Shown here: piece by piece, positions 13,179 through 24,127 of the stretch
How the letters are laid out: each line of letters starts with the position of its first letter
How positions within the stretch are numbered: position 1 is the stretch's first letter
DNA from: Selaginella tamariscina
Taxonomy: Eukaryota > Streptophyta > Lycopodiopsida > Selaginellales > Selaginellaceae
DNA: 64,000 nt
Assembly: GCA_003024785.1 (NCBI GenBank)
Contig: PUQB01000293.1
Span: 112,964-176,963, forward strand
Reading direction: 5' to 3'
Notes under the pieces: model-generated
The model's input: the letters and a program-made list of their open reading frames with translations, nothing else
Told to the model about the DNA's origin: nothing
Database searches by the model: none
Program-made: the position numbers and the translations under genes

Positions 13179-13792
13179 ACATGGTAAGTATTTTTTTTAT
13201 TTACTTAATATCTAATTTAATCTATTACAGCTCAAGCATGGAGTAAATCATCCTCTTGTTTTAAGTTTCTGTCTATTTTGAAAGTTTAAATTTTTATTAT
13301 TTTATATGTAAATTTTTAATTATAAGCATTTCCAATAAATCCAAACTTGATGACCAGCAGCCACCAAGAAGAAGAACGTTCCAACTCCAAAAACCTGACT
13401 ACGACCTAGACAGTGGATATCGCTTTGTGGCTGTTGGTGCTGCTGATGTTGTTGTGCTTGGTGCTGCAGAGCTGGGCCTACTACGACTACCACATACCTA
13501 AATAAACACACGATTAAAAAAAAACAAGTTTTTGTATATAAGAACAGTGAACTCCAAAAACTAAACATGTAGGCTAAGAACATGATTCATAAAAACATCT
13601 CTGAATGCTCTTCTAGATAGACATTGCCCTGGTGCTCGTATTGTCTCGTAGCCTAGATCATGATCTTCTCCAGACCATTCTTCTACAAACCTCTTTGACC
13701 TGTCCAATATAATGTGTGCAAGATAGCACAACACTGCACACTATTCGATATTCGATGAGGGTCTCCACGATATATTTTCCTAGTTAGATACC

Positions 13793-14773
13793 TCATTGCA
13801 TCTTCAGCTGCCCGAATGCTCTCTCAACTGCGATCCTTGTTGATGAATGCATGTAATTATATAATGCATATTCATCATCTTCAAACTCATCACGATGTGG
13901 GAATGGTGTCAACATGCCAACTCGAAGATCATAACCTCCATCTGCAATTAAGTACTCTGGAATATTTCCAGATGGTGTCTTCACTACTGACCATTAAGTC
14001 TGGCTTTTGTTGTAACAAGTGCTTTGAAACTGCTCAATGCCCATACCCGTCTATCGTTTGCAGCCCCTGGAACACCAGCATAAACATCAAGGAACCTGGC
14101 TCTACTATCAACTATAGCTTGAACCTGCATGCTTATCTTTTGTTTATAATCTCTCCACTCTCTTGAATCGGCATGTGCTGGAAGCTCCAATGCTACATGT
14201 GTACAGTCAATTGCTCCAACACAATTCGGAAATCCATGCAACCTTTGAAATCCTTGTTTCACTGTATCTATCTCTTCTCCTTCTGGCCAGCGTAGATGTT
14301 TCAACCCTACCACTTCCACTAAAGCCTTCATGAATCTCTGGAGTATAATTACACAAGTAGCATGACTACAACCAAAGAGTGAAGCAATGCTAAGCCAAGT
14401 ATCTCCACAGCTAACCTCCTTAAAGCAATGGCAACCTGTTTTGCTACTGTGTTCCTTCTTAATTAAACCTGGAGGAGGATCCTTGCTCATTTGATCTTCA
14501 AGTAACATACAAATGTAATCGAAAAGTGTTGCTGCTTACACGAAAGAACTGACGCCATTGTTCTGGATCTTGGATCTTTACACGTTCATAAAACATGTTC
14601 CACCCTCTCATCCCACCTACAAATCTGTCTCTAAGATGCTTGCCTTGAATGTTTCCCATGATGTAATGTTGCACAAGTGAACACGTGATGCTACTTTGTG
14701 TGATTATGCCTTGAAACCCAACAAGTAACTCGTCAAAATCTTCATTATCTTCATCTTCCAAAGCTCGTTGCAT
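13793..14773 (-). pseudogene. PIF/Harbinger DDE transposase (HARBI1-like), two frameshifts
   Basis: This is the catalytic protein for cut-and-paste movement of the element. Three consecutive frames on minus (14498-14773, 13984-14508, 13793-13984) together give the DDE_Tnp_4 layout. The N-terminal part ends in WRQFFRVSSNTF, followed by LLEDQMSKDPPPG. The catalytic blocks are VGAIDCTHVAL (first D), GAANDRRVW (second D), YLIADGGYDL, and ERAFGQLK (E). The frames shift by one base inside a TTTT run near 14520, and again near 13985 just before VKTPSGNIPEYL. All acidic residues remain visible. The frameshifts indicate a recently disabled transposase, unless they are sequence errors. Confidence 0.85.
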
Positions 14774-15119
14774 TCTATAAAAATAAGTGATTTAAGTACC
14801 TCAAATGTTGCTTGCATCTACCGAATGATTGTGAGGAACACGACAATCGTTTGTCTTTGGCTTCTTGGTGTCCTCATTGCGCTCTCGCTCTGGCCACGAC
14901 CCACTCACAGCTTGCAATTTAGGGTTTAAAAAGTAATTAACCTAATTATTATTACTAATAAATTGTTGTCATGCAATGTTGTTATATTATTATTTATAAA
15001 GAATATTCTTAATTATGACATGGCAAGGGTGGTTTACGCCATTAAGGGTGCCCTAAATCTTGATTTAGGGCCGCGGGGAAAATGCTCCATGTAACACCGC
15101 CCTTAGTATATTATCTCTC

Positions 15120-15346
15120 TCTCACCTTAATTGCATATGTGTTCCTGGGAGCTTGTTACTTATTCAAAATAGCTTCCTATCTATACAAGTGTGAGTGAAT
15201 ATGTTTGGATACCGGCATAATCTGAAGCATGGCAGGATCCACCGGATATACACCTATCAAGTCTAATAAATGCGAGCCATTGGATGTGCAGCTTTACATT
15301 GAACAACCTTCACGCGGGAAAGCCATACAACATTGAGTTCCTATGG
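15120..15346 (+). pseudogene. REV7/MAD2B pseudogene copy 1, last exon
   Basis: This is the 3' part of REV7 copy 1, displaced by the PIF/Harbinger element that ends 15 bases upstream. The DNA aligns with the final exon of copy 2 (17560-17760) over its whole length. That includes the block for ...EYVW(I)PA and the C-terminal stretch around LDVQL and GKPYN. Small indels put the end out of frame, so it cannot be translated as in copy 2. Confidence 0.75.
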
Positions 15347-15349
15347 ATG

Positions 15350-16399
15350 TATTATACGTATATATACATTCCATATGGCGTAATGTCTTTCACGTTTAGG
15401 CTTCCCATCTTAGTTTATCCTTTCTTAGTAAACATTTCATAATCAATAAAGCTTTGAGGTTTATAAAAGATTAACGTTACAGACCAAAGAGATTCTTCAC
15501 CATATCATGTCTACTTCCACTAGATAAATCCAGCTTTCATAGTCTCAATAATACGTGTATAACTAAAGATATCCAGCTTAGCAGGCACATTACGTGTCTC
15601 ATTTATAAATTCAATACGTAACAAAGCGGTAAAATGTATAAATAATAGAAAAAGAAAAGAGAAGGATCCCGTTTTTAGTCGTGTGATAGATAGTTTCTCT
15701 TATACACACCATTTTAATCTACACACCTTTATATGGATAAGAATGTTGTAAACCAAGCTAATTAAACACTTTTCTTTTTCAAGTTATAAAAACATATTAC
15801 AAACTTTTGAAGTAGCACAATTCATTAAGAAAACTTTAAGAATTAATTAATAATTACTAGATAATTAATAATATTACTAGTGTTTAATTTATGTAAAATC
15901 TATGTAAATGTATGTATACATAAGTAGACATGCAAAACTATTTGGAATATATACCTTTTACAATCTCATTCATGTAAGGGTGCATATTTAAATATTCTGA
16001 TTCACGGTGGAGATTAAAGGAATATAATTTTATATAATGGTTGAAAAAATCTATTATATAAAAATCATGGTTATAAAAAAGAAATAAAATAATAAAATGT
16101 TATGTACATATTTCTGTATCTATATATAAATACATTACATTTTTATAAGCATATATATACGTGTGCATGTGTATATATATGGATATATACCATATACATA
16201 CGTAAAAATAAAATAATAAAATGTTATGTACATATTTCTGTATCTATATAATATACATTACATTTTATAAGCATATATATACGTGTGCATGTGTATATAT
16301 ATGGATATATACCATATACATACGTAAATATTTAACTACCTATATATAATTAAATATAATAAGTTTTGATTACTACATAATGAATGAGGACAGCATTAA
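15350..16399. other. AT-rich spacer
   Basis: I see no gene here. The only structure is a tandem duplication at 16082-16329, listed separately, plus scattered TA-rich tracts. Confidence 0.5.
16082..16329. repeat. Tandem duplication, two units of about 124 bp
   Basis: The block that starts 'aaataaaataataaaatg' at 16082 is repeated from about 16206, with only a few small differences. Each unit contains the same 'acgtgtgcatgtgtatatat' segment. The near-identity points to a recent event. It lies just outside the large inverted repeat. Confidence 0.85.
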
Positions 16400-16825
16400 G
16401 CATCAGGTGAAAATTCATTAAAAAATCATTTTATATAATAAATTAATTTTCACTATGCTCCCATGTATATATGTATGTAGGATCACTGATGTATATGATA
16501 TGAAAGTTTTATAATATAAATTCTAGATTTTATATTTATCATACCTAATATATAAAGGATATATAGAAAGTAATAAAAAACGGAAATCTTCCGAACTACT
16601 GGATGTCATACATGACATACAACGTGTATACATACATATTCAGCGTACTTTGTTATATATATATATATATATATAATCCATTTGTTTCTGTACATACACG
16701 AACACAAATAATTATAAATCTATTCTATTAAAACGGTTTTAATCTTCGCCCTTTATTCAATATTAACCGTTACGATCCAGCGGCTAATTACCATTAATAT
16801 TCGTTTAGGGCTCTTGAAACAGAGG

Positions 16826-16835
16826 TTTAGGGTTT
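16826..16835 (+). promoter_or_regulatory. Telo-box (tttagggttt) upstream of REV7 copy 2
   Basis: The sequence tttagggttt ends 6 bases before the ATG at 16842 and also occurs before copy 3 on the other strand. Telo-boxes (AAACCCTAA) are common in plant promoters and 5' leaders of replication, translation and cell-cycle genes. That function here is inference. Confidence 0.45.
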
Positions 16836-16841
16836 TTGGGA

Positions 16842-17760
16842 ATGGAGTCAAATGCAGGTATTCTTCAATCCAGATATGCCGCTGCTAATATTGTATGCGA
16901 TTTTCTGGAGGCTTTTGTTCATTTACTGCTATCAATCCGTGGAGTATATCCTCCAGGTAAATGAAACCATAAATATTTATATAAATGTGTGTGTATACAT
17001 ACAATTGTATGTCGTTTCAATGTTCCAATCCAGTGGGCACGTCATCCAGAACTCAAGGATCACATTCATACTGTTGTTTTCAACTTGAGGGATTGGATCA
17101 AACAGGTTATATATATCTAATAAATAATGAACACGTTTCACAAACACAAACACACAATCATTTTGTTGTGTGTTATAGTATACATTGCCCTGTACCTTTA
17201 CGAATACATATTGTGTGTTCCCCCGCACACCACATCTATGTATGTGTTTATGTGTATGTATATACAATATCACAGGGCGTAGTGGAAAAAGTTGTTGTTG
17301 TGGTCATGGACAAAGAGAAAATAGCACAGGAAAAATAAATTTTCAAGCTCCGTCTAGATCAATCGTACAACAAAGAGTTCCCTTTGGAAGACTTAGAATA
17401 TGCTTTACTAGCATTCTTTATCAAGTTAAGTGCTTCTCAACATCTGCTATCATCTCTTCCACCAGGTATTTATTATCTTTCCATTAACCTTAATATATAT
17501 GTTAGTATTCTCTCTCTCTCCCTCACACACACACACACACACACTTAATTGCATATATGCAAACTTGTTCGTGGGAGCTTGTTACTTACTCAAAATGGCT
17601 TCCTAGCGATACAAGTGTGAGTGAATATGTTTGGATACCAGCAGAATTTGAAGTATGGCAGGATCTGCCGGATATTAAGTCTATGAAAAGCAAGCCATTG
17701 GATGTGCAGCTTTACAACCTTTATGTGGGAAAGCCCTACAACGTTGACGTCCTAATATAG
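16842..17760 (+). pseudogene. REV7/MAD2B copy 2 (DNA polymerase zeta HORMA subunit), premature stop
   Basis: REV7 bridges REV3 and REV1 in translesion synthesis. Exon 1 (16842-16956) reads MESNAGILQSRYAAANIV and continues with CDFLEAF and RGVYPP, the N-terminal HORMA helix, then a gtaaat donor. Exon 2 (about 17014-17105) gives PIQWARHPELKDHIH, the family's ARHPxLxDYIH block. No AG acceptor is visible at its expected start. Exon 3 (17276-17465) gives GVVEKVVVVVMDKEKIAQEK, then an in-frame TAA at 17336-17338 just before IFKLRL. After the stop it continues in frame with FPLEDLEYALLAFFIKLS. The last exon (about 17562-17760) gives SWELVTY, WIPAEFEVWQ and LDVQLYNLYVGKPYN, then TAG. It is the best preserved of the three copies, with one stop and one doubtful splice site. 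Confidence 0.85.
17523..17545. repeat. (CA)n microsatellite in last REV7 intron, copy 2
   Basis: This is a run of about eleven CA dinucleotides. The same site in copy 3 is a (GT)20 tract at 20061-20100 on the plus strand, so the length changed after the two arms separated. Confidence 0.85.
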
Positions 17761-19844
17761 TTTCTCTCCGAAACCCTTATATATATTTTTTTCATGCGAA
17801 ATACTATACTCATCTTAACTTAACTGTAATAATGTGAACAACACCCTAATATACCGTATACATATATATCACGTATACATACATATATACGTGTATATAT
17901 ATATTACATATGCCTACATATATATCTATGACACATGGAAATTTACCATCACCTTCTCACGCTTCTATACTATAGTATATATAAGGCATATTCTAATATT
18001 GACTTTTTTTTATCATTTTTATCACGTCCACTGTTAGAATAGTCTAATACATTGCATACAGTGTGATTTTGTTCGTACGGTTGTTTTAAAAACTTAATTG
18101 CATATATTTCTCTTAAAAATATAAGTTTTGGAACTTTTGTTATTTTATTCATTATCATTTTATTCTTTCTTTGTTTTCGTTTGGTTCTTTCATCAGAATG
18201 CCTTGTCTCTTTAAAGGAGTTAGCTTTGTTTTGAATTAATAATTTTTTAAATAATTATATTGTTTGTAATTCGCATGTTGTTGTATAGGATGTATGCTGT
18301 TCAATCTTCACTATTTAGACGATTCTTTCAAAGTATGATGTAGAAAGAGAAGTAATAATAATTATAAGGTTGTATATTGTTTTTCATGTAGGAACGGGAA
18401 CTAGTAATACTCAGACGATCTATAAATGTAAATATATATATATATGTGTATAATCTGTATCTTGTTTTATTATGTACAATGGTGTTCACATACGTTTCTT
18501 ATAACTTTAAGCTGTTTACTTATGTTTTTGTGTTATGGTAAGAGAGAGAGACATGAGAGAAAAGTAATAATATATATAAGGTTGTATATCTACAGAACGA
18601 GAGTTAGAAATACTCTTAAGACAATCTACAAACATAAATGTGTGTGTATAATCTATATCTTGTTTTATTATGTACAATGGTGCCCACATATGTTTCTTAT
18701 AACTTTAAATTGTTTACTTATATTTTTGTTATGGTGTTTTACTTTTTTTTTCTTTTTTTTTTTCTTTTAATTTTTTTGCAACTTACATCCAACTTCCTAT
18801 GCTTGGTAATTTAATAGTTTTAACACACACACACGCTTATGTGAAAAATAAAATAAAAAAGTAAAACACCATAACAAAAACATAATAAACAACTTAAAGT
18901 TATAAGAAACGTATGTGAGCACCATTGTACATAATAAAACAAGATACAATTACATATACACATATATATATATATTTATGTTTGTAGATCATCTGAATAC
19001 TTTAAAAAACATATACAATCTTATATATATTATTACTTTTCTCTCCCTTTATCTCTCAAAACATAAATAAACAACTTAAAATTATAGGAAACATATATAA
19101 ACACCATTGTACGTAATAAAACAAAATATAATTATACACACAACATACACACATATATATATATTTACGTTTGTAGATTGTCTGAGGAGTACTATTAGCT
19201 CCCATTCCTGCATAAAAAATGATATACAACTTATATATATTATTAGTTCTCTTCTCTTTCTGCTCATACTTTAAAGAATCGTTTAAACAGGGGAATTGAA
19301 CAGCATACATCCTATACAACAATATGCAAACTACAAACAGTATAATTATTTAGAAAATTACTAATTCAAAATAAAATTAACTCCTTCAGAGAGACAAGGC
19401 ATTCCGATGAAGAACTAAGTGAAAACAAAAAAGAACAAAATGATAATGAATAAAATAACAAAAGTTGCAAAACTTATATTTTTAAGAGAAATATACACAA
19501 TCAAGTCTTTAAAACAATCGTACATACAAAATCACATTGTATGCAATGTATTAGACTATTCTAGCGGTGGACGTGATGTAAAAATGATAAAAAAAAGAAG
19601 TCAGCATTAGAATATGCCTTATATACTACAGTATAGAAGCATAAGAGTGATGGTAAATTTCCACGTGTTATAGATATACATGTAGGCATATGTAATATGT
19701 ATATACACATATATATGTATGTATACATGTATATATATGTATACGATGTTGTTCACATTGTTACAGTTAAGTTAAGATGAATATAGTATTTCGCATGCAA
19801 AAAATATATATAAGGTCTCCGAGAACTTACGGTCTAATATGAAA

Positions 19845-20059
19845 CTATATTAGGACCTCAACGTTGTATGGCTTTCCCACGTAAAGGTTGTAAAGCTGCA
19901 CATCCAATGGCTCGCTTTTCATAGACTTAATATCCGACGGATCCTGCCATACTTCAGATTCTGCTGGTATCTAAACATATTTACTCACACTTGTATCGCG
20001 AGGAAGCTGTTTTGAGTAAGTAACAAGCTCCCACGAACAAGTTTGCATATATGCAATTA

Positions 20060-20103
<44 letters not shown>

Positions 20104-20775
20104 AGAGAGAGAGAATACTAACATATATATTAAAGTTAATGGAAAGAACCTGGTGGAAGAGATGATAGCAGATGTTGGGAAGCACTTAATTAATAAAGAA
20201 TGCTCGTAAAGTAATTCCAAGTCTTCCAAAGGGAACTCTTTGTTGTATGATTCTAGGCGGAGCTTGAAAACATATCTTTCCCGTGCTATTTTCTCTTTGT
20301 CCATGACCACAACAGCAACTTTTTCCACTACGCCCTGTGACATTGTATACATATACATACACATAAACACATACATAGATGGGGAACACACAATATGTAT
20401 TCATAAAGGTACAGTGCAATATATTCTATAACACACAACGAAATGATTGTATGTGTTTGTGTTTGTAAGACGTGTTCATTATTTATTAGATATATATAAC
20501 CTGTTTCATCCAATCCCTCAAGTTAGAAACAACAGTATGAATGTAATCCTTGAGTTCTGGATGACGTGCCCACTGGATTGGAACATTGAAATGACATACA
20601 ATTGCATATACAATTGTATGTATACACACACATTTATATAAATATTTACGGTTTCATTTACCTGGAGGATATACTCCACGGATTGATAGCAGTAAATGAA
20701 CAAAAGCCTCCAGAAAATCGCATACAAGATTAGCAGCGGCACTCTGGATTGAAGAATACCTGCATTTGACTCCAT
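19845..20775 (-). pseudogene. REV7/MAD2B copy 3, frameshifted
   Basis: This is the inverted copy of the polymerase-zeta subunit gene. The ATG is at 20775. Exon 1 has lost one base relative to copy 2 (agagtgccg against agatatgccg), so it reads off frame after MESNAGILQSR. Exon 2 DNA encodes ARHPELKDYIH. Exon 3 keeps the frame that copy 2 lost (GVVEKVAVVVMDKEKIARER, then YVFKLRLES) but shifts near DLE, where one base is missing. The last exon keeps the C-terminal block and TAG at 19845-19847. Copies 2 and 3 are thus broken at different places and decayed independently after duplication. Confidence 0.85.
20061..20100. repeat. (GT)20 microsatellite in REV7 copy 3 intron
   Basis: A perfect dinucleotide run of 40 bases, followed by a short GA tract. 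It is homologous to the shorter CA tract at 17523-17545. Confidence 0.95.
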
Positions 20776-21212
20776 TCCCAAAAACCCTAAACCTCTGTTT
20801 CAAGAGCCCTAAACGAATATTAATGGTAATTAGCCGCTGGATCGTAACGGCTATATTGAATAAAGGGCGAAGATCCCTATGCCATTAAAAACCGTTTTAA
20901 TAGAATAGATTTATAATTATTTGTGTTCGTGTATGTATATGGATTATATATATATACAAAGTACGCTGAATATGTATGTATAACATCCAGTAGTTTGGAA
21001 GATTTCCGTTTTTTATTATTTCTATATATCCTTTATATATTAGATATAATAAATATAAAATCTAGAATTTATATTATAAAACTTTCATATTATATACATC
21101 ATTGAGCCTATATATATATGGGAGCATAGTGAAAATTAATTTATTATATAAAATGAATTTTTAATGAATTTTCACCTGATGCGTTCTCCATCACAAAAAA
21201 CACGCCTTCTAT

Positions 21213-21560
21213 TCATGTATGTTTGAATATATCATTAACGTGACATGGGCTTGCATGGCAACACAGTTCCAAAGTATGGGAGGGAGAGCCTGTGGAAGCA
21301 AGGGAGCAAAGTAGTCCACGCTCTCCACCCGACTCCTCCACAACATACCTCCAATCAGAGATTTGCATAGTCTTGTGAAGACTCACATCCCTGACATAAA
21401 TATCTTCACCACTTGGTTCCCACAAGTGCCCATATTGTGAAGTAAACAAAGCCACCCTCTAAAAAACCCACAGATCTGAGTCCCTCCTCGTCCACAAAGT
21501 CGCACACATGCATCGTACAAGGGTCCAGCTCCTCACACTCTTTGCGGAAATGCCTTGACA
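21213..21560 (-). pseudogene. Unidentified gene fragment
   Basis: On minus, an 80-codon frame (21213-21455) starts MALFTSQYGHLWEPSGEDIY and continues with DVSLHKTMQISDWRYVVEES. Base composition is balanced and looks coding, unlike the AT-rich surroundings. Upstream (21456-21560), another frame gives KECEELDPCTMHACDFVDEE. I do not recognise the family. It lies between the right inverted-repeat arm and a partial copy of that arm's outer flank, so it may be a gene piece moved during the rearrangement. Confidence 0.4.
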
Positions 21561-21975
21561 CATGACTAAGTCTTCTGACATCGGCTGCTGCTCTTTCTCC
21601 AGTCCGAGTTGCTGTGCTATCCCTTTAGCATGTTCAATGTGTGCTTTTCTTCACTCTCTCACGGTTCCGGAGATACCCACACACGCACACACACACAACA
21701 TGGATGTGTATGTGTATATATCAATATGTATGTATGCATATGTGGTTACCAGTATGGATGATAGCTGGAACATATCTTCTGAAGTTCTTGGGGCATTCTT
21801 GGGGGCCACTCTTGGGGGTAGATAGAGATCAGTCGGAAACCCAAATGGTAGTAATTTCTTTCTGCTTGCCATGAGCCACTGAACACTGAAATGAAAACCT
21901 AAAACCCCATGACATGAACATTGCGAACCATATTTAAATTAATTATTTGTGTCCATGTATGTATTAACAAAGACA

Positions 21976-22850
21976 AGTGTATATATATATATATATATAT
22001 ATAAAGAAAGAAAGTACGCTGAATACATAAGTAATGTATGACATCCAATAGTCTGGAGCATTTCCGTTTTTCTTAATATTTATTTATATATGGAAAAATT
22101 ACATTTATATTCTTGAAATTTATCATATTTACATATAATCCCTCTTTAAAAATTTTAAATTTACATATAATTTGAAAAACTTCAATCATAAACATATAAA
22201 ATATACTCTTTTAAAATAACAATAATAACTAAAAATATATTTTTAATTCCTAATATATTGCAATGAAATAATTGAAGTTTATTAAGTGTTAAATGTTAAA
22301 AAATGTCATAGTAAAAAATGAAATATTTTTTAAAATAACTATATTATTTGTGATATATATGTTTAATAGGTTTAATATATATGTTTAATAGGACTTAAAT
22401 ATAATAAATACAAATTAATTATAATTTTTAATTATTTTTTAAAAATATTTTTTTATTTTTAATTTTGAAATTTATAAGTTTTAAATTGAAGTTTGAAGGG
22501 TATATATGTAAATATAAATTTTATTTAAAATTAGTTAATTTATAATATTTTAAACATATATAAAAATATATTTTTAATTAATATTATTATTTTAAAAGTC
22601 AAAATATTATGATTAAAGTTTCTCAAGGTATATATGTAAATTTAAAACTTTTACAAGGATATATATGTAAATATAAATTTCTAGGGGTATAAATGTAATT
22701 TTACCTTTATATATTAGGTATGATAAATAGAAATCTTGAATTTATATTATAAAACTTTCATATCATATAAGCCTATATATATGGAGCATAGTGAGAAATG
22801 AATTTATTAGATAAAATAATTTATTAATGTGTTCTCCATCACAAAAAAGA
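21976..22850 (-). repeat. Partial third copy of the inverted-repeat outer flank
   Basis: The segments at about 22004-22091 and 22706-22850 match 20955-21195 of the right arm in the same orientation. Shared blocks are 'aaagtacgctgaata', 'atttccgttttt', 'tttatattataaaactttca' and 'gttctccatcacaaaaaa'. The copy is interrupted by the 614-bp insertion at 22092-22705. The matching empty site is at 21032-21040 (and inverted at 16548-16556). Confidence 0.8.
22083..22714. mobile_element. Mutator-like non-autonomous element with long terminal inverted repeats and 9-bp duplication
   Basis: The element spans 22092-22705 (614 bp). The ends are ggaaaaattacatttata and the reverse complement of ataaatgtaattttacc, and similarity between the two ends extends for roughly 100 bases. 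An exact 9-bp duplication TTTATATAT lies at 22083-22091 and 22706-22714. The uninterrupted paralogous sites at 21032-21040 and 16548-16556 have a single TTTATATAT. Long terminal repeats with a 9-bp duplication are typical of Mutator-like elements. There is no coding frame. Confidence 0.85.
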
Positions 22851-22859
22851 AAACACACC

Positions 22860-23985
22860 CAAACTCCCAAACTTTGCTCCTATTTGATTATGTAATATTA
22901 AAATACTTTGTTTATATTACATTAACATTATAAAATGTGAGCCACTTTGATAGGTAGTTATATTTACATATGTATTGTATATATGCAAATATTTATGACA
23001 TGTCGATGTATATGTATGCAATGCATAGATATAAATACATAATAATGTATATATATATATATATATATGTAATATTTAGTAAAGGTATACATACAAATAA
23101 TTTACGTGCCCTTGGAGGTTTACTGGATGATCGCCAGTAATATATAATAATAAATTAGGGTGAAAAATATAATATTAACTAATAAAAAACATACACTTAT
23201 GTACACATAAAACATAAACATTTAGGATTGAATAATATATAGTATTTAAAACACTATATATAGAGGGAAATTATATATATATACATAATAGTAATTAAAA
23301 TTATAATAATTAAAATATAATTTTAAGATTAAAATCTTATGAAAATAAATATACTTCTATTACAATAATTTTAAAGAAAAGAGTTAAATTATCACACAGA
23401 GGAGAGAGTTAATTTAAGTTGTAATACTTAACAAATTAAAGAGATTGGGATTAAATTATCACGCACACAGTAACCTAAAATAAAGAAAGTTAAGTTATCA
23501 CATACATATATTAATTTGAGAGAGTTAAAAGAAAGAAATTATCACATTTATGCATACACATTTATAAAGTAATTTAAAATTTTATATTATTAAATTAAAT
23601 CATTGTTAATTTATAATAAGTTAATAAATTATTATTATTATTGTTATTGTTAATAAAGTTAATAACAACTTAAATTATTATGAATTTATTGTTATTGTTA
23701 TAAATTAAGTTATTATAATAACAATAGTTAATATTGTTAAAAATTGTATTGTACTGTTAACCCTGGACCTATTAGATTTCTTCTTTATATATGAATTAGA
23801 AAACTTTTTATATGTTTAAAAGAATCCCTTAACGAGATTAATACATTCAAAAAAACATACAGAATCAAATAACGTCGGTTTTAATTAAACTACGAATCGC
23901 GATCATGGTTACCTTCTCTTTTCTTCTCCAAAACATAGTAAAACACATGGATTAATATCTCTTAAAAAAAATTAAGTTTTACATT
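22860..23985. other. AT-rich spacer
   Basis: Very AT-rich sequence with (TA)n at 23049-23068 and irregular TTATTA/TAATAA runs at 23580-23740. I see no gene. Confidence 0.5.
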
Positions 23986-24007
23986 GCAGTTCGATTATAA
24001 ACTTACT

Positions 24008-24127
24008 GGGGGAGCAAGATATGAATCCATGGTCGCTTGCCTTTTCTTCTTACTACTTGATGGCTCGTCTTCTCCGTCACTTCCAGAAAGCTTAGGCCAT
24101 GATCTCCTGGCTGAAGATGCACTCTGC
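24008..24127 (-). other. Isolated exon-like segment
   Basis: On minus, a segment of about 117 bases is bounded by a good acceptor (ttgttttgcag) and a good donor (gtaagt). It reads SASSARRSWPKLSGSDGEDE, then PSSSKKKRQATMDSYLAPP. The basic cluster followed by a TMDSYL-type motif resembles the linker before the body of some hAT/BED transposases or nuclear proteins. No neighbouring exon could be identified. It may be a gene or transposon remnant. Confidence 0.35.

Larger units (their letters stand above)
11839..15105. mobile_element. Complete PIF/Harbinger DNA transposon
   Basis: The element spans 11842-15102 (3261 bp). Its left end is gggtggtgttacatg, and its right end is the reverse complement with one mismatch (catgtaacaccgccc). 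An exact TTA target duplication flanks it at 11839-11841 and 15103-15105, the hallmark of PIF/Harbinger. It carries the two genes expected of an autonomous member: a Myb/SANT-like ORF1 on plus (about 12080-13178) and a DDE transposase on minus (13793-14773). Both subterminal regions are GC-rich compared with the host DNA. It inserted just after a splice donor of REV7 copy 1. Frameshifts in the transposase mean it is probably no longer active by itself. Confidence 0.92.
16400..18748 (+). repeat. Large inverted repeat, left arm (contains REV7 copy 2)
   Basis: This arm pairs with 18852-21182 in inverted orientation. The outer edge 'gcatcaggtgaaaattcatt' matches 'aatgaattttcacctgatgc' near 21165-21182. 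The inner edge near 18727-18748 matches about 18855-18875. Matching continues through promoter, all REV7 exons, introns and 3' flank. The spacer between arms is only about 100 bases. Within the inner part a segment of about 200 bases (18440-18540 and 18640-18740) is itself repeated. Confidence 0.85.
18852..21182 (-). repeat. Large inverted repeat, right arm (contains REV7 copy 3)
   Basis: This is the counterpart of 16400-18748, reading in the opposite direction. It holds a complete inverted REV7 copy with the same intron order and the same flanks. Its innermost part (18850-19050 and 19060-19200) repeats a block of about 200 bases. Small indels distinguish the arms throughout, so they are real paralogous copies and not a copying artefact of one sequence. 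Confidence 0.85.

Noticed and set aside
17834-18770. Several plus and minus frames rich in I, Y, H and V in the inverted-repeat inner arms
   Set aside because: They are translations of TATA/CATA repeats. The mirrored arm gives the same frames with different stops, which argues against selection.
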